Assembly: GCA_050260415.1 (NCBI GenBank) | Contig: JBLNCE010000189.1 | Location: forward strand, 1 to 10,215 | Length of the DNA: 10,215 nucleotides | Direction: 5' to 3' | From: JBLNCE01 sp050260415 | GTDB taxonomy: Bacteria > Bacillota > UBA4882 > JAAYXC01 | Shown: positions 1 to 5,295 of the stretch, piece by piece | Layout: each line of letters opens with the position of its first letter | Position numbering within the stretch: the stretch's first letter is position 1 | The notes under the pieces: model-generated | Seen by the model: the letters and a program-made list of their open reading frames with translations, nothing else | What the model was told of the DNA's origin: nothing | Databases searched by the model: none | Made by a program: the position numbers and the translations under genes

Positions 1-29
1 GGTAATAAGAGCCCGGATTCAGGCCGTTT

Positions 30-92
30 AACTCACCCCCGGCCTTCGGCCACCCCCTCTCTAAGCTTGGAGAGGGGGACGGGGGGTGAGTT
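30..92. repeat. Intergenic palindrome with three-way-junction potential
   Basis: An 11-bp perfect outer stem (30-40 with 82-92, AACTCACCCCC/GGGGGTGAGTT) encloses two hairpins: GGCC-TTC-GGCC (41-51) and a 9-bp stem CCCCCTCTC/GAGAGGGGG (53-61 with 70-78), the latter with AAGCTT in its loop. Such CTCACCCCC...GGGGGTGAG palindromes are familiar to me as multi-copy intergenic repeats in environmental genomes; copy number here is unknown. Confidence 0.65.
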
Positions 93-145
93 GAAAGCGC
101 AAACCAAAGGTGTTTTCGCAACCTGATTTAAGGGAATACCCAAAT

Positions 146-240
146 TGCGCAATGGCGTCTACCGGGTTATCCGGATGACGAAACAGCGTTGGTTTATCGC
201 GTTTTCGTCATTCCGCTGAATTGAAAGACGCCATTTCGCA
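146..240. repeat. Imperfect 95-base palindrome (MITE-like or structured repeat)
   Basis: Outer arms at 146-160 and 226-240 are 15-base inverted repeats with one mismatch (TGCGCAATGGCGTCT against TGCGAAATGGCGTCT). A second, nested 9-bp perfect stem (ATGACGAAA at 175-183, TTTCGTCAT at 203-211) extends with a one-base bulge to CGG/CCG. No flanking direct duplication was found and no transposase is nearby. The form fits a small non-autonomous element or a genome-dispersed palindrome. Confidence 0.55.
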
Positions 241-460
241 GGGATGCGCAGCCCTTCTCAGGCCCACGATGGGCCAAAGCCCGCGACGACCATGGCCTGC
301 TCTGAGCCATCTTGGCTTTCGCAGGCTTTCCACCTTCCTGGCGAAGAGAGGGTCCAAAGCAGGCAGGCCGCACCGGCGCACCCGGCGCAGGCCCGCAAAA
401 CGACTACAACTGCTTGTCATATGAAAGCTTATACGACTCTGTCAACTTGACGCAACAGTA
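241..460. other. GC-rich stretch without a convincing gene
   Basis: Short open frames exist on both strands but are Arg-rich, mutually overlapping and lack ribosome sites. The segment contains several small hairpins (for example GGCCCA/TGGGCC near 261-275 and AGCCA/TGGCT near 306-318). It may be a decayed gene, a dispersed repeat or an untranslated RNA; the sequence alone does not decide. Confidence 0.4.
416..445 (-). promoter_or_regulatory. Sigma70-like promoter candidate pointing into the gene-free left end
   Basis: The minus strand has a perfect TTGACA (440-445), an 18-base spacer and TATGAC (416-421). It lies just beyond the UPF0316 stop and would drive transcription toward position 1, where no convincing gene exists. 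A chance match is possible. Confidence 0.25.
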
Positions 461-1051
461 CTAGGCCCGTGAAGAGACGGACGCAGGCCTTCGTCCGGCG
501 CGGGGGAAGACGCCCTCGTTCGCGGAGCGGGCCTCCTCGGTCGCGTAAAACGCCTTCGGGTCAAAGGCCCGGATCAGCGCCGCCACCTCCGGGAGGCTCT
601 TGCGTTTGATGACCGTATAGATCAGTTTGACCGGACCCTGGGCGCCCTGCCCATCCACGCAGGTCACGCCATAGTTAGCCGCGATCAAGGTTTCGATCAG
701 CCGCGCGGGCTCCTTGGCCGTGACGATGCGGATGACCAGGTAGCCGACGGCCAGACGCTCCTCGAGGCTGATCCCGATAAAGGTGCCCGCCGCGAAGCCG
801 GCGCCGTAGGCCAGGTAACAGGCGGCGTTGGTCAGATTCCGCATAACCTGGCCGATCGCGACCAGCCAGATTATCACTTCCACAAAGCCGCAGAGCGGCG
901 CCAGCCACTTCTTCCCCTTGGAGACGAAGATGATGCGGACCGTGCCGATGGTTACATCAAGCACGCGTGCCACGAAGATCAAGAGCGGCACGACCACCCA
1001 GGTAAAGAGGCTCGCATCCGGAAGCGCCACCGTCATCCTTGACCACCCCAA
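461..1051 (-). CDS. UPF0316 membrane protein (DUF5698 plus DUF2179)
   Basis: A small inner-membrane protein with no assigned biochemical role. Three hydrophobic segments (about 15-37, 52-70 and 78-95) form the DUF5698 part, which includes the hallmark ARVLDVTIGTVRIIFVSKG (28-46). A cytoplasmic DUF2179 domain follows (about 104-172: YLVIRIVTAKEPARLIETLI, then KLIYTVIKRKSLPEVAALIRAFDPKAFYA in outline). DUF2179 also occurs at the C-terminus of YitT-type membrane proteins. Residues 173-196 are a Ser/Arg-rich tail that looks disordered. The TTG at 1051 was chosen because CGGAG lies 9 bases upstream; an ATG at 1036 would remove five residues and fits the family equally well. It starts 78 bases after the TolC-family stop with only a weak 5-bp hairpin between (1093-1109), so it may be the last gene of the pump operon. 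A link to efflux is not established. Confidence 0.88.
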   Translation of the reverse strand: MGWSRMTVALPDASLFTWVVVPLLIFVARVLDVTIGTVRIIFVSKGKKWLAPLCGFVEVIIWLVAIGQVMRNLTNAACYLAYGAGFAAGTFIGISLEERLAVGYLVIRIVTAKEPARLIETLIAANYGVTCVDGQGAQGPVKLIYTVIKRKSLPEVAALIRAFDPKAFYATEEARSANEGVFPRAGRRPASVSSRA

Positions 1052-1129
1052 GCAGTATGGCTCCGCCCGTTTGATCTTAACCCGCCGATGGCCCCCTGGT
1101 CATTAGGGGATAACTGGCCTTTGCCGGTC

Positions 1130-2515
1130 TCAACTCGTCTTCAGTTCCGGCATCTGCCCGCAAGCCTGGTCCAGACGCACCCGGGCCATGAGGAGATCGT
1201 ACTCCGCCTGCGCCACGCCGAACTCGGCCTGCGTGAGAGCCTGCGTGGCCTCCCCCAATTCTGAGAAGAGCGCCACGCCTTCGCGATAGCGAAGCGCGGC
1301 GAGTTCCCGGGCCTGAGACGTCAGTTCCCGCTCGCGTCTGGCCTGGGCCAGCCGCAGCGCCGCCAGGTTGAGATCGCTGAGGCACTGGCGCAACTCCAAA
1401 CGGATCTCCTTCTCCACCCTGGACAGGGAAACTTCCGCGCTCTCCACGCCCGTTTGCGCCGCGGCGACCTGCGCGCGGGTCAGGCCGCCGTCGAATGGCT
1501 GCCAGGTCAGTTTGAGCCCGAGCCGAAGGCCGTCCGCCTGCGTCAAGGATCCTGACGGAGAGTTACGGTCGCCGGCTTGACCACCGAGTTCCCAACGAAC
1601 ATCGCCGGTGGTCAGATCGAGCACGACGTCAATGGCATAATCCCCTTGCCGCTCGGTGGCGCTAAGCTGGAGATCCGGCAAGGAGGCGTTCTTGCGCAGC
1701 ACGAGCGTGCGTTCCGCCTTGCGCAGGGCGGTACGGGCCACGATCGCGTCGGCGCGCTGCTTGAGGGCCGCTTCATAAAGCTGCTGCTCATCAAAGGGAA
1801 TGACGGGGGGCGCCATGGTAACGGGCGCCAAGACCAGCTCGGACCCGAGCGGCCGGCCGATCTGCAGCAGGAGCCCGTCGAACGCGAGGCGCCTGTTCGC
1901 TTCGGCTTCACGAAGGTCCAGCGCGGCCCGCTCGCGGTTGCTTTCCGCTTTGAGCACATCGAGCTTGGTGACGGTGCCCGCCGCCAGGTTGGCTCTGGCG
2001 ACGCGTTCGTCGTCCTTGGCCAGTTCCATAGCGCTGGCGCGCAGCCGCACGACCTGGTCGGCCTTGACCGCCGCCAGGTACTTTTGCACCGCCGCCGCCG
2101 CCGCGGCAACTTTGGCCTGCGCCAGCCTGGCCTCGGCGTCGGCCCGATCCCAGAGGGCGCGCTCCACCTCGCTCGCGGCCGTGCCCCCGATCAAACGCGG
2201 CAGCAGTCCGGTCCGGTTCTGCGCGATGCTAAAGGCGATCGTCGAGGTCCGCCTGGTCTCCACGACGCCGCCGACCGTCACCGGGCCCTGGGCGTGCTCG
2301 GCCGTGATCGTGCAGCCCGGCGCGATCTTGGCCAACTCCTGCGCCACGCCGGCCTCGGCCGCGGCCACGGAGGCTTGCGCCGTCAGGACCTGAGGGTCTA
2401 CGGCCACCGCGGACCCGGCCGCTGTACGCAAGTCCAGTTCCATGGGCGGCGCAAACTCGCCCAACGCCGTGCCGCCGCAGATGATGATCAACGCAAGTAT
2501 CAGCCAAGTCCGCAT
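1130..2515 (-). CDS. TolC-family outer-membrane efflux protein
   Basis: Forms the outer-membrane exit channel of the tripartite pump. The 461-residue precursor has a signal peptide (about 1-19; the C13 in LIIICGG does not sit in a proper lipobox) and two OEP repeats, about 37-220 and 245-450. Both are Ala/Arg/Glu-rich long helices with the TolC pattern, for example NLAAGTVTKLDVLKAES (176-192) and its counterpart RYREGVALFSELGEATQAL (409-427). A beta-hairpin segment GLRLGLKLTWQPFDGG (329-344) fits a barrel strand pair; a matching strand region lies near 90-110. Length is typical of the family. The ATG at 2515 follows GGAGG at 8 bases. It is the last clear pump gene, 84 bases after the exported protein, and most likely belongs to the same transcript. 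Confidence 0.92.
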   Translation of the reverse strand: MRTWLILALIIICGGTALGEFAPPMELDLRTAAGSAVAVDPQVLTAQASVAAAEAGVAQELAKIAPGCTITAEHAQGPVTVGGVVETRRTSTIAFSIAQNRTGLLPRLIGGTAASEVERALWDRADAEARLAQAKVAAAAAAVQKYLAAVKADQVVRLRASAMELAKDDERVARANLAAGTVTKLDVLKAESNRERAALDLREAEANRRLAFDGLLLQIGRPLGSELVLAPVTMAPPVIPFDEQQLYEAALKQRADAIVARTALRKAERTLVLRKNASLPDLQLSATERQGDYAIDVVLDLTTGDVRWELGGQAGDRNSPSGSLTQADGLRLGLKLTWQPFDGGLTRAQVAAAQTGVESAEVSLSRVEKEIRLELRQCLSDLNLAALRLAQARRERELTSQARELAALRYREGVALFSELGEATQALTQAEFGVAQAEYDLLMARVRLDQACGQMPELKTS

Positions 2516-2523
2516 CTATGCTT

Positions 2524-2528
2524 CCTCC
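2524..2528 (-). promoter_or_regulatory. Ribosome binding site of the TolC-family gene
   Basis: GGAGG on the minus strand, 8 bases before the ATG at 2515, within the longer match TTGGAGGAAG. Confidence 0.65.
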
Positions 2529-2568
2529 AAATCACGGTGGAATTGCCGCTTACCTTAGAAGTAATCAC

Positions 2569-2585
2569 CCCGGCATCTTGCCGGG
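2569..2585 (-). other. Intergenic hairpin between the exported protein and TolC-family genes
   Basis: A perfect 7-bp GC-rich stem (CCCGGCA at 2569-2575, TGCCGGG at 2579-2585) with a 3-base loop sits in the 84-base gap. On the minus strand it is followed by GTGATTACTT and has no T-run, so it is a poor terminator. It may act as an attenuator or an mRNA-protecting stem that tunes TolC output; this is inference. Confidence 0.4.
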
Positions 2586-2599
2586 ATCTTTCCGCGGGT

Positions 2600-3229
2600 C
2601 TATTTCGCCAGCTTACGCACCATCTCGATTACTTCCTTGTTCATTTGCACCAAACGTTCCCTGGCCTTCTGCATCTCCTGGCGCAGTTTCTGTATCTGGG
2701 CCTGATTCGTGCCGGATTGGTTTCCCCTTTGCACCAGCGTAAATCCCATGCCGAACTTCGCCTCGTCAAACTCGAGATTCATGATGTAGTCCATTTGCGC
2801 CTGGTTGAGAGCTTTTTCCATCCGGTCGATGGCCGTCTCGATACGATCCGCCAGCTTTTGCTGGCGCGCCGCCATCTCTCTGCGTTGCGCCTCCGTCAGC
2901 CCGCCGCCGTTGGCACCGCCGCGCCATCGCGTTTGTCCTTGTCCTCCCTGATTCTGCTCCTGACCTCCCCGCGTCCGTGCGTTGAGATCGACGACCAAGA
3001 TGTGCTCTTCCACCAAGGCCTCGAGTTCGGGGAGGATCTTCTTGGCCTGCGCCGGTTGGAGCTTCAACTTGTTATCCTTGCTCTTGCCCAGATCCCGGAG
3101 CCCGTACATGAACCAAGCTAGGTCGACCTGCGGCCGGCGCATGTCCGCCGCCGTCTGCGCCGCCGCCGCAGACGCCACCGAAGCCGCGATCAAGCCGCCT
3201 ACAATGAATGCCAGTACCATTCGCCGCAC
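2600..3229 (-). CDS. Exported helical protein of unknown function with LTxxQ-like motifs
   Basis: I do not recognise a named family. The 209-residue product has a clear signal peptide (MRRMVLAFIVGG with cleavage near the ASAAAAQ stretch, about residue 24), so it should act in the periplasm or be secreted. The rest is charged, mostly helical and without cysteine. Three L-x-x-x-Q segments stand out: LQPAQAKKILPELEAL (57-72), LTEAQRREM (111-119) and LNQAQMDYIMNLEF (141-154). A Gly/Gln-rich linker (88-110) separates the first two, and the C-terminus (about 173-206) looks like a coiled coil. LTEAQ matches the LTxxQ motif of Spy/CpxP periplasmic stress proteins, although overall order and length differ. 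It lies between permease and channel genes, so it probably assists or senses for the pump. It starts with GTG after AGGGAGGT. Function is inferred only from location and motif. Confidence 0.8.
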   Translation of the reverse strand: MRRMVLAFIVGGLIAASVASAAAAQTAADMRRPQVDLAWFMYGLRDLGKSKDNKLKLQPAQAKKILPELEALVEEHILVVDLNARTRGGQEQNQGGQGQTRWRGGANGGGLTEAQRREMAARQQKLADRIETAIDRMEKALNQAQMDYIMNLEFDEAKFGMGFTLVQRGNQSGTNQAQIQKLRQEMQKARERLVQMNKEVIEMVRKLAK

Positions 3230-3236
3230 GCTTCAT

Positions 3237-3244
3237 ACCTCCCT
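3237..3244 (-). promoter_or_regulatory. Ribosome binding site selecting the GTG start of the exported protein
   Basis: The minus strand reads AGGGAGGT, 7 bases before GTG at 3229. An ATG at 3236 is out of frame and too close; the in-frame ATG at 3220 is too far. Confidence 0.7.
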
Positions 3245-3341
3245 AGTTCTGACGCAGCGACACTGCAAAAAGTTGCCGAACGAACAATGCGACCACGTTC
3301 TTACATTCCTGTATAGGGATGCGGTCTCGTCCTCATGTTTT

Positions 3342-3365
3342 CTTCGTGTCTTTGTGGCTTTGCGT
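3342..3365 (-). repeat. Three tandem 8-base units (ACGCAAAG / CCACAAAG / ACACGAAG)
   Basis: Read on the minus strand, three adjacent 8-mers share the pattern MCRCRAAG, ending 30 bases past the permease stop. From memory, similar 'CACAAAGACACGAAG' strings recur between genes in many environmental bacterial genomes; that was not checked here. The segment is not part of a coding gene. Confidence 0.5.
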
Positions 3366-3395
3366 GATCTATGGTTTTACATCGCCCTTGGAACA

Positions 3396-4589
3396 CTACT
3401 CATGCCTTAGCGCCACGATCGGATCCAGCTTCGAGGCCCTACCGGCCGGGTACACGCCGAAAAAGAGACCGATCGCCAGCGACAGGCCAAAGGCCAGCAC
3501 CACCGAGGTGGAACTGATCACCGTCTTCCACCCGAAAGCGCCCGCCAGTCCAGCGGATCCCACCGCGCCCAGCAGGATGCCGACGACCCCGCCGAGCAGG
3601 CTCAGAGTCGCCGCCTCGAGCAGGAATTGGATCAAGATCTCCTCCTCCCGGGCGCCGATGGCCTTGCGGATCCCGATCTCCCTGATGCGCTCGGTGACCG
3701 AAACCAACATGATGTTCATGATGCCGATCCCGCCCACCAGGAGCGAGACCCCGGCGATGCCCGCCAGCAGCAGCGTCAGGGTCCTGGTCATATCCTCCGC
3801 GGTGGCCAGGATATCGGCCTGGTTCATGATGGAGTAGGCGTTTTCATCCTCCAGTTCCCGCAGGAGAACGTCATTTACCTCGGCGTAAGCCTGATCCATC
3901 AGCTTTTCGTCCGCCGCCTGCAGGTAGATTGTGCGCAAGCGTTCGTTTCCGAGCAGCCTGCGCTGGGCCGTGGCCAACGGCACGTAAACGACGTCGTCGT
4001 TACTGAACATGCCGGACTGTCCCTTGGCCGCCAGGACGCCGATAATCGTAAATTTGACGCGTCCCACCTTGATCTGCCGGCCGATCGGATCCTGGTCCGG
4101 GAAGAGTTCCGTGACGACATCCTGGCCGATCACCGCCACTTTCCTGGCGCTATGAACATCCTCCGCATTGAAGAAGGCGCCGCTGGCTACCGTCAGGTTC
4201 CGCACGGCCGGATAGATCTCGGTCACGCCCGTGATGCTGGTGATCGTGCTCCTTGACCCAAAAGACACTTCCCGCTGGGTCCCCGCCTCCGGCGCGACCA
4301 TCTTCACCGACGGACAACCCTCGAGCAGCGGCGGGATCTTATTGGTAAGCGTCGTGCCGCTGCCGAATGCGCCCCGGCCCTGATTCATCCGGCCGGGACT
4401 CACCATGAGCAGATTCGAACCGAGCGCACGGATTTGGTTGGTTACCTGTGCCTTTGCGCCCTCGCCGATCGAGACCATGATGATGACCGCCGTGACCCCG
4501 ATGACCACCCCCAACGTGGTCAGGAAAGAACGGAGGGGATTTCCCCGCAGGGAACTGGCGGCCACCGCCAGGTTGTCGCCAAATCTCAT
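3396..4589 (-). CDS. ABC transporter permease, MacB/FtsX family
   Basis: Inner-membrane subunit of the pump. The 397-residue protein shows the four-helix MacB layout: helix 1 at about 21-43 (FLTTLGVVIGVTAVIIMVSIGEG in outline), a large periplasmic MacB_PCD domain (about 45-268), then three helices at about 272-296, 325-350 and 360-382 forming the FtsX domain. The cytoplasmic loop VTERIREIGIRKAIGA (298-313) and the C-terminal PAGRASKLDPIVALRHE (381-397) are family hallmarks. The start codon overlaps the ATPase stop (ATGA), so the two should be made in matched amounts. MacB-type permeases pump substrates from the periplasm (macrolides, toxins, lipopeptides, haem precursors in known cases) through the adaptor and channel; the substrate here cannot be read from sequence. 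The 3' end is followed by a 165-base gap containing a short 8-base tandem repeat. Confidence 0.94.
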   Translation of the reverse strand: MRFGDNLAVAASSLRGNPLRSFLTTLGVVIGVTAVIIMVSIGEGAKAQVTNQIRALGSNLLMVSPGRMNQGRGAFGSGTTLTNKIPPLLEGCPSVKMVAPEAGTQREVSFGSRSTITSITGVTEIYPAVRNLTVASGAFFNAEDVHSARKVAVIGQDVVTELFPDQDPIGRQIKVGRVKFTIIGVLAAKGQSGMFSNDDVVYVPLATAQRRLLGNERLRTIYLQAADEKLMDQAYAEVNDVLLRELEDENAYSIMNQADILATAEDMTRTLTLLLAGIAGVSLLVGGIGIMNIMLVSVTERIREIGIRKAIGAREEEILIQFLLEAATLSLLGGVVGILLGAVGSAGLAGAFGWKTVISSTSVVLAFGLSLAIGLFFGVYPAGRASKLDPIVALRHE

Positions 4590-5293
4590 TCCGCCCTCAC
4601 ATCCTTCGGAAGGCGGGTCGTGTCCTCGACCAGCAAGCCGTCCTTGAACCGCAGGGTCCGCCTGGAATAAGCCGCGATGTCCTCCTCGTGCGTCACCAGG
4701 ACGATGGTGATGCCGCCGTCATTGAGCCGTTGAAAGATCTGCATTATTTCCTGGCCGGACTGCGAATCGAGGTTGCCGGTGGGTTCATCGGCCAGGATCA
4801 GCTTCGGCGCGTTCACCAGCGCGCGGGCGATGGCTACCCGCTGCTGCTGCCCGCCCGACATCTCGTGGGGATGATGGTGCTTGCGGTTCTCCAACCCCAC
4901 CAATGCCAGTGCTTCCTCGGCCTTGCGCCGCCTTTCCGCCCGGTCTACGCCCGCGTAGACCAGCGGCAGTTCGACGTTCTGCACCGCGTCCAACCTCGTC
5001 AGGAGGTTGAAGGACTGAAAAACGAATCCCATCTCGCGATTTCGGATCCGGGCCAGTTCCGAGGGCATAAGCCCTCCAACCGGCCTGCCGTCCAGCAAAA
5101 ACTCCCCCGCGGTCGGCCGGTCCAGGCAGCCGAGGATGTTCATGAGCGTGGACTTACCCGAGCCCGAGGCGCCCATGATCGAGACAAACTCACCCGGCGT
5201 CACGCTGAAGCTGACCCCTCTCAGCGCATGCACCTCGACCTCACCCATGATGTAGGTCTTGGCGACCTCGCGGAGCTCAATCAGGTAAGGCAT
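4586..5293 (-). CDS. ABC transporter ATP-binding protein (MacB/LolD-type ATPase)
   Basis: Hydrolyses ATP on the cytoplasmic face to drive the permease encoded next. The 235-residue protein is a complete single ATPase domain: Walker A GASGSGKST (41-49), Q-loop Q93 in VFQSFNLL, signature MSGGQQQR (145-152), Walker B LILADEP (165-171), D-loop NLDS (174-177) and switch histidine H202. The sequence around GNLDS and RALVNAPKLILADEPTGNLD is typical of the MacB/LolD/FtsE group, whose members work by moving periplasmic helices rather than by a classic substrate tunnel. In E. coli MacB this domain is fused to the permease; here the two are separate genes whose ends overlap by ATGA. LolD of lipoprotein release is a relative, but the adjacent adaptor and TolC genes favour an efflux pump. 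Confidence 0.95.
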   Translation of the reverse strand: MPYLIELREVAKTYIMGEVEVHALRGVSFSVTPGEFVSIMGASGSGKSTLMNILGCLDRPTAGEFLLDGRPVGGLMPSELARIRNREMGFVFQSFNLLTRLDAVQNVELPLVYAGVDRAERRRKAEEALALVGLENRKHHHPHEMSGGQQQRVAIARALVNAPKLILADEPTGNLDSQSGQEIMQIFQRLNDGGITIVLVTHEEDIAAYSRRTLRFKDGLLVEDTTRLPKDVRAE

Positions 5294-5295
5294 GG

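Noticed and set aside
208..420. Short minus-strand frame of 70 residues in the left gap
   Set aside because: Arg-rich, no ribosome site, its start lies within the promoter-like -10, and it overlaps equally open plus-strand frames.
1093..1109. Hairpin CCCCT/AGGGG between the TolC-family and UPF0316 genes
   Set aside because: Only 5 bp with no following T-run, too weak to call a terminator.
1577..3121. 514-residue open frame on the plus strand
   Set aside because: It runs antisense across the TolC-family gene, the gap and the exported protein gene. Its product is Arg/Gly/Leu/His-rich with no domain, and the minus-strand genes have signal peptides, ribosome sites and family motifs.
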